This document shows, in pieces, positions 53,222-64,000 of a stretch of 64,000 nucleotides of DNA. The first letter of the stretch is position 1; every line of letters starts with the position of its first letter. The notes beneath the pieces were generated by a model, which did not search any database, was not told the origin of the DNA, and worked only from the letters and a program-made list of their open reading frames with translations. The stretch spans positions 219,550,607-219,614,606 of the forward strand of contig NC_045428.1 of NCBI RefSeq assembly GCF_902635505.1. Direction: 5' to 3'. Origin of the DNA: Sarcophilus harrisii (taxonomy: Eukaryota > Chordata > Mammalia > Dasyuromorphia > Dasyuridae). A program made the translations under genes and the position numbers.

Positions 53222-53478
53222 TTCTTCTTCAGTCATTTCAGTCATGTCTGACTGACACAGTCATGACTGTGACCCCATTTGGGGTTTTCTTAGAAAAGAT
53301 ACTGGAGTGGTTTGCTTTTTTCTTCTCCAACTCAGTTTACAGATGAGGAAACTGAGGCAAACAGGCTTAAGTGACTTGCCTAGGATCACACAGCTAGTAA
53401 GTATCTGAGGCTGGATTTGTATTTAGGAAGATGAGTCTTAAGTGGTTTATCTATTGTACCACCTAGCTGTCCCCCACC
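53222..53478 (-). repeat. MAR1-type SINE, full length
   Basis: CAGTCATTTCAGTCATGTCT, ACTCAGTTTACAGATGAGGA, ATTGTACCACCTAGCTGTCC. An extra 'TGACTGACACAGTCATGAC' stretch at its 3' end is palindromic. Confidence 0.8.
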
Positions 53479-53499
53479 TTCCCCAAAAAACCCAAATAT

Positions 53500-53765
53500 T
53501 TGTAGTTGTTCAATTGTGTCAACATTTCCTGACTCCATTTGGGATTTTTTGTTTTGTTTTTCTGTTTTGAATTTTTTTTTTTTTTTTGCAGATACTAGAA
53601 TCGTCTGCATTTCCTTCTTCAGATCATTTTTACACATGAAGAAATTGATGTAAACAGGATTAAGTTACTTATCCATGGTCACACAGCTATTAAGAGACTA
53701 GATTTGAACTCAAGTAGTCCTAACTTCAGGACCAACATTGTATGAACCGGGCCACCTAGCTTCCC
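53500..53765 (-). repeat. MAR1-type SINE, second copy in tandem
   Basis: AGTTGTTCAATTGTGTCAAC, GGTCACACAGCTATTAAGAG, GGGCCACCTAGCTTCCCC. It has a T-rich insertion at 53545-53590. Confidence 0.65.
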
Positions 53766-53769
53766 CTAG

Positions 53770-54215
53770 TATGTTGGTGCCATCAAAATAAATAGGCAAA
53801 TTAAAAAGAGGATTATTTAGGGGAGAAAACTGGACTATTTTGGACATTTTTAGGTTGATAGGACTAAGGAACATTTGTTGAAAAATCTTCTAATAAATAG
53901 ATGAGAAAGTCTGCTCAGAGGAGAGAGTAGGATGAACCCATAAGAGAGTTATCAGCATAGAAATGATCATTGAACTCATAGAAACTGATGAAGCATCAAA
54001 AAATATAAAAAGTGAAGAAAGCCTAGGACAAAACCTTGGAGTATTTAGGGAGTAGGATATGGGCAATGATACTGAAAACTCAAAAAAAAAAAAATTGGAA
54101 AACAAAGTGTCAGGAGAATTTAGAGAGGAGCCTGAGGGTATCTGCTTCCAATGTTTTAGAGAGGTCACAGAAGACAAAAACTGAAAAAAGGGCAATGGAT
54201 TAAGCAATTGAGATT
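53770..54215 (+). repeat. L2-associated ancient repeat, continued
   Basis: AGAGAGTTATCAGCATAGAA, AGGACAAAACCTTGGAGTAT, TCACAGAAGACAAAAACTGA. It continues the 52720-53215 repeat after the SINE pair. Confidence 0.45.
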
Positions 54216-54819
54216 ATTGATAATTTTGTATAATGAGCAAGTTGGAATAGGTGATTTCCAAGATCTCTGCAGGATCATGTCTATGAATTTATCTCTTCCA
54301 ACACTTCTTCCTTAATTAATTCAGGATAATTTATCACCTCCCTTAATCCCAATACACTGGGATTATGATACACTGAGAAATGCCTCATTTCTGTGTACTG
54401 GATGCTGATTGTTTGATTTCTTTATTAAGAAGTATATTTACTTTGTCACTTATAAAAACTGTTAAGTTGTACCCTTAACAATAGATGTTACAGTGTAAAG
54501 CTGACAGCATTCAACAGAATGAAAACTTAAAAAAGAACAAGAAAACAAAATTATAGTCTAAATAATTAAAAAGTAGATTTCTTAAAATAACACATGTGAA
54601 AAAACTGCTTTTTTCCCCCAAAGGTGGACTTTACACTATTATCAGATCAATGGACTAGTTTTACTAAAACCTGATCATCCAGTTTTAGTTCATTCTTGCT
54701 GCCAGCTTCCTGAGCACCTTGCCCCATTAAGTTCCTGGTTCTCTTATGACAAGATAAAGGATTTAAGGTCAAAGAGCTACAGATTAATTCAAGAGTTAAG
54801 AGAAGCACAATGGATAAGT

Positions 54820-54915
54820 GAATGATTAAGCATTTTTTAAAATGCTTACTACATACTAGTACAATTCTAAGTGCTAAAGACCCAAAGATGAAAAAAAGAT
54901 GCTATTTTCAAGGAA
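54820..54915 (+). repeat. L2-like fragment
   Basis: TTAAAATGCTTACTACATAC, AAGTGCTAAAGACCCAAAGA, TTCAAGGAACTTATATTC. Confidence 0.5.
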
Positions 54916-54959
54916 CTTATATTCACAGCAACTCACAGAGTTGCTCAGCAAAAAGTATG

Positions 54960-55515
54960 CTAGGCCTTGGAAAGATTTGCATGATTTGATGTTAAGTGAA
55001 ATAAAAAGAGCCAGGAAAACATTTTGCACAGCAATAGCAAGGTTGTGCCATGATCAACTTTGACAGACTTGATTCTTCTAAGTGGTTCAGTGATCCACGG
55101 CAATCCCAATAGACTTTGGATAGAAAACACCATCCACATTCAGAGAGAGAACTATGGAGATTGAATGTAAATCAATAGATGCTATGTTCATTTTCCCCCT
55201 TTTTTCTTCTGTTTTTTCTTCTCTAATGTTTTTTCCTTTTTGTCCTGATTTTTCTCTCCCAACATGATTCTTAAGGAAAAAGAAAAAAAAATAATGTACA
55301 TCCATAACCAAAAAAAGTTGCTTATACATGTAACTGGGAAAATTTTTTTTAGATGCTATGTTCATTTTCCCCCTTTTTTCTTCTTTCTTCTCTAATGGTT
55401 TTTCCCTTTTGTTTTGATTTTTCTCTCCCAATATGATTCATAAGGAAAAAATTAATGTACATCCATAACCAAAAAAAAGTTGCTTATATATGTAACTGGA
55501 GAAAATTTTTTTAAA
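54960..55515 (+). mobile_element. L1 3' UTR with a 174-bp tandem duplication
   Basis: CTTGGAAAGATTTGCATGAT, GTGCCATGATCAACTTTGAC, CATTCAGAGAGAGAACTATG. The unit starting AGATGCTATGTTCATTTTCC occurs at 55177 and again at 55351. The minus ORF at 55087-55431 is a repeat shadow. Confidence 0.8.
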
Positions 55516-55597
55516 GCCTCAGACACTTATTAGCTGTGACTCTGGGAAAGTCATTGAATTTCTGTTTGTCTCAGTTTCCTTTACTATTATTGGGTTT

Positions 55598-55838
55598 TTT
55601 TTCAGTTGTTTTTCAGTCAGGTTTGATCCTTTGTGACCCTAAGTGGAGTTTTCTTGGGGGAGACGGTTTGCCATTTCTTTCTCTAGCTCAATTTACAGAT
55701 GAGATAACTGAGGCAAATAGGATGAAGGGTGAATTTGCCCAAGGTCACACAGCCAGTGAGTGTCTAAGGTTGAATTTGAATTTAGGTCTTCCTGACTCCA
55801 AAGGTAATGTTCTATCCACTATACCACCTAACTACCCC
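55598..55838 (-). repeat. MAR1-type SINE
   Basis: CAGTTGTTTTTCAGTCAGGT, GCCAGTGAGTGTCTAAGGTT, CACTATACCACCTAACTACC. The plus ORF at 55536-55853 runs over it. Confidence 0.75.
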
Positions 55839-56841
55839 AGGAGATCTAGATAAGTGAAATTCTGAAAACCCTGGGAGGATGGGGTCTGAGTCAAGTTTGG
55901 GAAGCCACCAAATTTGAACCTAATTGGACCTGGTTTGAAATCCCAAACAATAACAATGAAAAAAGGCCATTAGGGGTAAATTTATTAGTAAAGAGATTAG
56001 ATATCTCCCAAAATCCCTTCAATTTCTAAAATTATGCGATTCTGAAAAATTACATTTTTTTCCAATCAATCAGAAATAGCCACTTCCTAAAGATATAGAC
56101 ATGGGCCTTAGTCTCTGGCTAAGAGGCACAAAAAATGACTAGAGCCAATTTCTGATGACTGATGATTCAGAAGGATAGCTCTTCACTGAGGAGTAGTCCT
56201 TTCTGTAGTATAGAAAAGTAAAACATTATACTTTTGTCTTCTCTCTCTTGCCTTCTTGCTCTGCCTTCCACAACTTTCTCTCCTTTAGACTTCCATCTTG
56301 TAGTATGGCAAAGAGAGGGGAGGAAGGAATTTCCCTACCTTATCAGACACACCCCAGCAACTCCATGGTTTACAGCACAAAGATGTGGCTATGGAAGAAA
56401 TATGCTTGCCTAGATATGCTGGAGAGTAGATTTTCTTGAATTCATCAATTCCTGGCTCTGCCTTCCAGTCTCCTTTTCTAAGTATAGATCAGTGACAAGA
56501 ATTACCTTACAGGCAATCCTGAGTTTGAGAGATCCTAGGTCTGATAAAAGAAGGAGGATTTCCTTAACATCCTTAACAGTATGGTTCTTGAAGGACTTCA
56601 CAAATAGGGTCACCTTGCAGCTGAAAAATTTGATGAGAGGCCAGGATATCTAGACCTTGCTAAACCTTCATGATTATTATCATAAATTGCTTAGATACTA
56701 TAATTCTGATATTGATTGGATATGTATGTATGCATGTTTGTAATTACACACATACACACACACTATATAGATAGTCTTCCTTCACAGCTATAGATATAAA
56801 TCTATATCTATATATTTGTGACCATGTAATGAGTATAATAG
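55839..56841. other. No gene recognised
   Basis: Mostly unique DNA. A (TA/CA)-rich low-complexity stretch lies at 56740-56815. ORFs at 56248-56439 and 56410-56613 have no domain. Confidence 0.4.
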
Positions 56842-57441
56842 TGTTGAGATAGGAAAAGGAGGACCCCAATAATTTGGGGTCCCAGACTGGTGTTGTGAGC
56901 TGTCTCAAAAGAATTTGCAGGCTTGAACCCATCTCCTAGTTAAGGGGCAAAGTTTATTGTAAGTAATGATAATGCCATTACAAAGTGGACGGAATTATAA
57001 GGAAATTTAGCAGAGAAACAGAAGCAAGGTGATACATTTATGCAGCTTTCAATCAGAGAGAGAACTATGGAGATTGAATGTAAATCAATAGATGCTATGT
57101 TCATTTTCCCCCTTTTCCCTATGCTAATTCTATGGTTCATTGGTAGGAAGGAGTGATCTCTGGAAGGAGTGGTTCTTGGTTTTTTTAGTTCATTTTTACT
57201 GACAAGATTACCAGTCAGCAATGAATTGAGGAATGGTCTTATTCACTATTGTCTCAGGAATTTGATATGTGGAAGTTTCCTGAGGACAGAAGCTATCTGA
57301 CTAAGGAGTGGTCAGGCATTGGGTGTGGGGGTTTCCTGAGGCAGATTCCAAAGCTAGAAGATTTAGGATTACTGATTTATTGTTAGAACAGAGGCCCCCC
57401 CCCCCCCAAGGTCAGGGGGACCACAAATTCATATTACATCA
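56842..57441 (-). mobile_element. LTR fossil, reverse orientation (pair member A)
   Basis: Reverse complement begins TGATGTAATATGAATTTGTG and ends CTCAACA, matching the plus-strand LTR at 58727-59255 along most of its length. Contains a run of about 15 C near 57394 and a foreign 64-bp patch at 57053-57116. Confidence 0.75.
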
Positions 57442-58726
57442 TTTTAGCTTTCTTTCTTTGTTTGTTATTTATGAGAGCTTTTGCTTTTAGTATTTTCTTA
57501 CAGCTCGTTCAGTGTCACTCTGTGGGCCCCTGCCAGTGGGGAAATCACTTCTTAGTCTTTAGTCAGGCTAGGGAATTCCAGGGGCAGTGGGGGCATTCAG
57601 GACTGTTGGGTGTGCCCTCAGCATTCTTAAGGCAACCCACATTATTTTGCATGCCATCCTATTTGTACTAGCTACCCCACAGGGGAAGAACTTTAACCTG
57701 ACTATCCTTTGTCTTTTTGCGGAAAGATAATAATTGTAGGATATCCATTCCAAAATTATTCTGGCAAACTTGTTCATAATGCTTCTACACCACCTTCCTC
57801 AAAGCTTCTTCATGACCTCCTGAGAACTAACATTCTGAATCCTGAAGCCAATCAGTGGAAACTTCTCTATGACCTACACCAAGCTACTCACTTAAAAAAA
57901 AAACATGCTCTCCAATTGTTGTGAAAACTAAGTTCACTGACAAGTGAACAATTAAATAGATCTGTCACATATGCCCGGTTTGTGAAAGGGCTGCTAAAGC
58001 CTTAGAGAAGGATTTGCCTCTCAGGGGTTTCAAACTGCCTTTTGGTTTTTGTGTCACCTTTACTAGTTGGATAAAAATCTTCTTTGTAAGACTAAAGGCT
58101 CAGGTTTTTTGCTAAAGGAGATCAAACCCACTTAAGATTAAATATTATCTCCATTCTGCATATTATCTCTCTATCCAATGTTTAACATCTTTTAAACATG
58201 TTGCTTGCACCTTAGGTCATCTGAGTGGCCCCTTCACTATGTATATTGCCATTGCTTCAGACACTGCCCCCTTCAAGGAGACAAAAGCAGAAATTTGGGG
58301 GAAAACATTCTTTGGTATTTATCTTAGAAAAACTATCTGAATGAGAGGCATTCATGATAGCCTCATCTTCCCCTCCCTTCCTCTAGGTGGGGTTCCTGGC
58401 CATTGTCCCTACTAACTCCACTTTTAATTGTTCTTTTTGCTCTTATTTGGCCCCTGAATTTTTAACCTACTTGTGAGATTTGTTTCCTCCAGGCTCCAAG
58501 CTATGAATTTCCAACTATTTGTTCACCCTAAATACCACTAGCTAACTGATTCTGACTCCCAGCACCCCTCTGAATGCTGTTTTCAGTATCTTGCCTCCCC
58601 TGCCTCAGTCTGGACCCCGCTATGCAGGGACAGCTCTACTGCCTTTATCAGCATGAAGCAGCTTCAGAAGATGAGACTTCCATCCCTTTGCCAAATGAAT
58701 TTGGGATGACTGCTTGAGGGGGAAAA
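57442..58726. mobile_element. Internal part of an LTR element fossil, between inverted LTRs
   Basis: Holds retrovirus-like coding remnants and, at 58714-58726, a polypurine tract (GAGGGGGAAAA) directly before the plus LTR, as expected for a 3' end. It is broken and partial. ERV class not settled; class I-like is a guess. Confidence 0.5.
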
Positions 58727-59255
58727 TGATGAAATATGATTTTGTGGTCCCCTGACCTTGGGGAGCTTCTGTTCTAACAATAAGTCAGTAATCCTAAATC
58801 TTCTAGTTTTGGAATCTGCCTCAGAAAACCCCCACAACCCAATGCCTGACTATTCCTTAGTCAGATAGCTTCTAGTGTCAGGAAAATGCCACAGATCAAA
58901 CTCCTGAGACAACAGTGAATAAGACCACTCCTTAATTCATTGCTTATTGGTAATCTTGTCAATAATAATTTGATCAACAGAGAACCACTCTTTTCAGAGA
59001 CCACTCCTTCCTATTTATAAGCCATAGAATTAGCACATCTATGATTGAAAGCTGTATAACTGTATCTCCTTGCTTCTGTTTTTGTGTTGAATTCCCTTAC
59101 AATTCAGTCCATTTTGTAATGGTGTTACCATTACTTACAATAAATTTTGCCCCTTGACTAGGAGATGGGCTCAAGCCTGCAAATTTTTTTGAGATATCTT
59201 GTGACATTGGTCTGGGACCCCAAACTCTTGGGGTGCCCTTTTTCCAATCTCAACA
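58727..59255 (+). mobile_element. LTR fossil, plus orientation (pair member B)
   Basis: 529 bp: starts TGATGAAATATG after a polypurine tract, contains an AATAAA (TTACAATAAATTTTGCC), ends TCTCAACA. Looks whole as an LTR. Confidence 0.75.
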
Positions 59256-60739
59256 ATAAGATATATGCATGTTTTATATTTCCTATTTTTGTGTATAAGA
59301 ATCCATGAATAATCTGCTTTTTAATTAGCTTCTGTCAAAGAGGAAATAAAAACTATCTGACCTATATCTGATACCAGTAATATATATTTAGTATCTTTCT
59401 GGGAGAAGACTTTGTTATCCACATGTTGGGAAACTTTTACACACAAGTCTTGCCAGGGCTTTGTTTTTGATTTCCCTAGTTGAACTGGGAGTAGAGGTAG
59501 AGCCAGAGAAAATTTGAATCCACTGGCATCAGGTCCCTTGTCCCCTCCCTCCCCCCCAGAAATAGGTCTTTGAGAATCCAGAGATCTTTGTAAGGGTGAA
59601 AATCCTGAAAGGGGTGACAGAAAAGTCCATAAACAATGAATATAAGATCTGTCTTCTCCCCTTTTCCCCCTCCCTACCTCATGAGTCTCACCTTCCCCAG
59701 GAACCTATAAAACTTTTCAAATGCCCTTAGGATTTCCAAAATGGCAACACTCTTTCCACCAAAACTACATAGTTCTCATAATTCATAGTTGGGGTAGACA
59801 ACAAAGTCCAATTTTTCTCCTCCACATTGCAATTCTGTTATTGTTTATATTTTCTAGGACAACAAAATTACTTCTTCTCCCTTTCAGAAGGCCAGATTTA
59901 AGAACTTCAGTGAATTCCATCTCCTCTCTTTTAGAGACTGAGTCCAGGAACTCTGAGTTCTTCACTGCTATCTTGGTTTCCTCCTCTCCTGAGAACATAT
60001 GGATCTCCACCAGGATTTTCTTCATTACTTCACCAATGCCTTTCAATTGCTGCCATCTCTGGGGTACAGAAATTCCCTAGGAGATTTTATAGAGGCATAT
60101 CACTTCCCAGACCAAAGACACTCTCTATGTGTAGCCTTTCTTTTAGCTCTGGCTTCTGTTCATATTGAGTTCAAGGTGAGATCCTTCTGACTCAGTTTCT
60201 CAGTTCTATTTCTTTGTTTCCCACCTCATCATTCCTCAGTCTCATAAGGTAGAACTATTATAATTGGATATCAAACTAAACTAAGGAAGCTTTATTTTGT
60301 CATGTGCATGCTCCTGGGCTGAGCCCTAAAGAACCAGTTCTGATGGTATTATCATACTCCCTGTATTTTCCTCCTAGGACAAATTCTATGATAAGAGCAA
60401 ATGATCAACAAAAATTCAATTATACTATATCTTGTTTTTTTCAGTCTGAAAATATGTAGTCATTATATCCTAAATAATTTGTTGAATGAGTATTTGGTCT
60501 AGTCATCTATTTGTTATAGATACATATAGATGTTTGTGAAATAAAGTCCTTATAAGGTTTCCAAAATAATGTAAGAATAACATGACTGTCCATAAGACCT
60601 AACTATTATTTTATTGTTTATTGAAACTAAAGATGAAACATCTTTAACATTTGGATATACTGTGTGTTCTGTGACACAAAGATATTTCATTACATGGTAA
60701 GTTGCTGACCAATCTACATTTGCCTTTTTACGTCTTATA
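59256..60739. other. No gene recognised; possible unknown repeat
   Basis: 59721-60080 has open frames on both strands (119 codons plus, 87 codons minus). The minus frame is acidic/basic (KIAVKNSEFLDSVSKREEME) but I recognise no family. Probably chance or an old fragment. Confidence 0.3.
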
Positions 60740-62079
60740 GCAGTCCTTGTGGACTTGTCATTCTAACTCAGATTATCCTAACCTTTACTTGTTAGAATTG
60801 TATTTTATTCTAAATTTTTGTCAGTTAGAGCTTCATTGGCCACTTCAAGGAACTAAATCAACCACTGGATACTTCAATCAGTTCCAGCTTACCGCCCCCT
60901 CCATAAAAGCCTGGGACCTTGCAAGTGACTCTGCTGTACACCCATTTTCAGCAGGAAGTAGTTTCAGAAGATGAAATCATCCCCCCTCCTCCCAGAAGAT
61001 TTTGGGCCCCATTTGAGGAGGAACTGGAACTGATTGGTGAATGGACCCCAAATTATCCAGTGTCTGGATGGGTGTCCTGTTACAATGTATTTGGGACTTA
61101 GAATGGAACAAATTTTCACATCTCAGATATGGTATTTACCATGATGTTTTCATGGTCTTCAGTAACATACTGTATAGCATATTTAAAAACATCCACATCT
61201 GTTTCTAACTACAGATACTGTTTTAAGGAATGGCACTGGAATCCAAATCATGAATGTGCTAGCAGAATATATTGTAAAATGTAACAATTGTGTTTTGTCC
61301 CAATGTCTTATTTCTATCCAAATGTCTTCTAATTCTCTACCTATAGTTTTTATTATTGAACACCCATCCTATGTGATGGTGCCTACTCAAATTAATCACC
61401 ATTGGTACAGGTCAGCAGGTGAACAGGTTTGAGGTAACATCAAAGAAAAATTAGAAAACGAAAGTAGGAAAAGGAGAATTGTCAAATTACTCATTGCTGG
61501 AGTTGTAACAACTCCAGCAATTATTACATCACTTACTATTTCAGCTTCAGCTCCTAACAGAATCTATTCAGATTGCCCAATTCACAAATCAATTAGCAAA
61601 AAATGTATCATAAGCTCTTAAAGAACAAATTAATATAGATAATGAGTTAAAACAAGGGCCAAAGTTAATGGAGCAATCATTAATATGACTAGGGGATCAT
61701 GTAAACTATTTGGAAACTCGATCACAACTAACTTTGTGATTATAAATTCACTTATGTGTATAACTTTATAGATGGGATAATGATACCACCAATGTGACAT
61801 GACTTCAAATAAGGAATAAATGAAGCTATATATAATTCCAACCTCACTTAGGATATATCTGAATTAGCTGACTTGGCAGAAAACATAGCAAGAAAAGTAG
61901 TGTCCCTGGAATTGATGCTGATAGCATAGCAAATGAAATATTTGAATGGTTAAAAAGATAAAGCCTGTAAATAATCTGACTTCTGTGCTTTTGCATTTTT
62001 GTTCTTCTTGCATGTGTTATTCTTATACTCCTTGGCTTAGTCCCTTGTGCTTTCTGATATGTCTTAAAAGGAGAGGAAA
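60740..62079 (+). mobile_element. Endogenous retrovirus env region fossil
   Basis: Carries remnants of an envelope gene, ending with a membrane-anchor-like hydrophobic stretch and a polypurine tract (AAAAGGAGAGGAAA, 62066-62079) next to an LTR. It resembles betaretrovirus-like (class II) env by general pattern. It is broken, with several breaks, and only the 3' part of the provirus is present. Left border uncertain. Confidence 0.55.
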
Positions 62080-62651
62080 TGCAGAAGACCAGCAGCTCCA
62101 TGCCCATGTCAGCTCACCATCTCTAACAGGTGTAGAGGACCAGTAAGCTCATGCCCATGCTGCCTTACCATCTCTTCAATTTTTGAAAGACATACTCCTG
62201 GTAAATTTAGGAGAAGGCATGTCATAGGAATGAAACATTTCACTATACTATTTACCCCTTACTAATGAATTAAGGACATAAGGTAAATACTTGAGGTATG
62301 ATCATTTCTGCTATTTAGTACTCTGTTTTGACAAGTACTTTAATATCAAGAAAACATCACAACTATTTACCATTCTGTTGATATTGATGAGCATCACAAT
62401 TAGGCTATCTACAATTCTGTTTTGGTAAGTATTTTGGTATTGATAGTTAAGGTAGGTACTGAAATGTCAAAGTATGGAATATGCATTAACCCTGGAGGGA
62501 TATGATGAAGCTAGCTTGTTGTAACTCTAGCCTAAACAGTTATAGTAAGCTGGCACTCAGATTAATAAACTCAGATAATAAAGCATATCATCTGCCTTGC
62601 CTCAGATATTCATTTCATACTCTTAGTATTCAGTGGAGCTGGACTCCAACA
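62080..62651 (+). mobile_element. 3' LTR of the env-bearing fossil
   Basis: Starts TGCAGAAGACC right after the polypurine tract, has AATAAA signals at about 62565-62580 and ends CTCCAACA. About 572 bp. Near its start a segment of about 50 bp is present twice (CCATGCCCATG / GCTCATGCCCATG). Confidence 0.55.
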
Positions 62652-64000
62652 ATCTTCAGTGTTTTAACACAAGAAATCATCCTTTAATATTAAATTGTCC
62701 TCAGCTTCTCCTGGTGACACTGACTTAGAGAAGAAGATTGAATCACTCACTCTGCTTGTTGGTTATATTTAAGATATTCCTCCACTTGTTTCCCCACTTA
62801 GTTTCTTTTGGATTTCTTCCTTTTATAATTGATAAATAAGTCTCTATCCCGGGAGGAAAACAACTTTTTTTTTTCATTCAGATTTGTGATTTAGTTAATA
62901 TAGAGAACTTCTTGGGGAGGAATCTTCCTCTACAAATTGAGATCAGCAACTGTTCAATAATTTAGAGTCTTAGAGAATAATTTGCAACAGTGAAAGGTTA
63001 TAGGAAATTGCCTAGTCCTTCATCCAGTTTGGGTTAAGGTAGAACTTGAATCTTGATTATTTTGAATCTTTAGACCAGTTCTCTATCTATTAAACCAGGC
63101 TCCCTATCAAAAAAAAAAATGATGTAAAAGTGATGATTTGATAGTAAAATGTCATTTGAAAGGGTATATGTGAAGAACCTTTATTGACTATCTGAGGATA
63201 AAGATTGGGAAAATAGCCACCACTACAGAATCTTCTTTTAAAAAAAAAACAACAACTCTCAAAAAATTAGGATTCTAAGAGATGAATATAGGAACTGAAT
63301 ACATCCCAAGTCCAGGGAATATCTTTGAGAAAACAAAGAAACAGGAAATGGGAGGTGAAAATCTGGAGAACAGGAGATGGGCTGGTTTGGCTGCAATACC
63401 ATATGAAGAGGATAATGTGAAATGTCTAGGTAGGTAGTCTGGAGTCTTACTGAACATAGATTTTATCCTAGAAGGCAGTGAAAGTCAATGAAGATTTTTG
63501 AGCAGGAGAGTAAGCACACATACATGATCAGACAGGAGTAGGCAGTGGTGAAGGAACAATCTCAAAAGTCCCAATGTAAGGGTAATTACTAAGCACAAGT
63601 AGCATTTGTGGTCTACAAACTATTTTCTCATCATGGGAGGTACTCAGGATGATTGTCTTTGACTCTTTCCTATTACCATTTCCTGATGAGAAAATAACAG
63701 CCCAGGGAGGTCAGGGGCAAGTCCAACCACAACCATAGTCAAGAGAATAGGATTTGGTGAAACTAGACTCAAATGCAAGGACTCTCCCAATCATGTTGCT
63801 CTTCTACCATATATCTTCTATGTGGCCAAGCATGAGATGAATTTTGTATTAATTTTGTGTACATTTGAAAAAAATAGATTTTTTTTCTTAAAACAGAAGC
63901 CCAAATGTAAAAATAAGAGAAATAAATCCGAAAAAGAAACTATAGCTTATCTAGTTCATCTTCATTTTCCAAATGAGAAAAACAAAGTCTAGAGAAGTTA
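62652..64000. other. No gene recognised; weak MIR-like text
   Basis: 62960-63110 and 63620-63790 carry diverged antisense MIR-like text (GATGAGAAAATAACAGCCCA). The last 60 bases (CATCTTCATTTTCCAAATGAG type) start another MIR-like repeat cut by the window end. Confidence 0.4.

Noticed and set aside
59721-60080. 119-codon plus ORF and 87-codon minus ORF
   Set aside because: Open frames on both strands, no recognised family, no splice or promoter context. Kept only as an unknown stretch.
61250-61432. 60-codon plus ORF
   Set aside because: Part of the retroviral fossil, not a host gene.

Overview
The window looks like a marsupial nuclear chromosome segment. It is AT-rich, carries a single intron-rich host gene, and is otherwise packed with interspersed repeats. 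The repeat mix is what points to a marsupial: tRNA-derived SINEs of the MAR1/MON type, a second SINE resembling wallaby WSINE1, therian MIR/THER1, L2, L3/CR1, BovB-like RTE, many copies of a marsupial-type L1, and several LTR fossils. The species cannot be fixed by eye; an Australian marsupial is a guess.

Host gene. The only gene I can support is regucalcin (RGN, SMP30, gluconolactonase), on the minus strand and complete. A TATA box (43984-43990) precedes a short non-coding exon 1 (about 43963-43867) with a consensus donor. Six coding exons follow: 43575-43413, 36080-35898, 30061-29846, 28160-28029, 27489-27335 and 25783-25733. They sum to exactly 900 nt (299 codons plus stop), the length of human RGN. 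Every junction has consensus splice sites and compatible phase, and the known metal and substrate residues (E18, R101, N103, E121, N154, D204) are in register. Poly(A) signal candidates lie at 25549-25554 and 25343-25379.

Layout. 1-25.3 kb (downstream of RGN): no gene; L1, CR1/L3, RTE, MIR and SINE fragments, a long polypurine tract, a hAT-like DNA transposon and a solo LTR inside a SINE. 25.7-44.0 kb: RGN; intron 3 holds a 4.2-kb L1 with another L1 nested in it, and intron 2 holds MIR/SINE clusters with a short telomere-like array. 44-51 kb (upstream of RGN): SINEs, L1 tails, a GC-richer purine-rich stretch at 46.7-47.0 kb, and a double-tailed L1 insertion with a clear 15-bp target duplication. 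51-64 kb: LTR fossils, including an inverted LTR pair (56.8-59.3 kb) and an env-plus-3'LTR remnant (60.7-62.65 kb), and a duplicated L1 3' UTR.

No bacterial-type system, CRISPR array, tRNA/rRNA gene or new protein-coding system was found. The most interesting observations are structural: nested and chimeric L1 insertions, a 64-bp patch shared exactly between an L1 tail and an LTR, an inverted LTR pair, and a telomere-like patch inside a SINE. Repeat family names come from recognition by eye, not from a database search.
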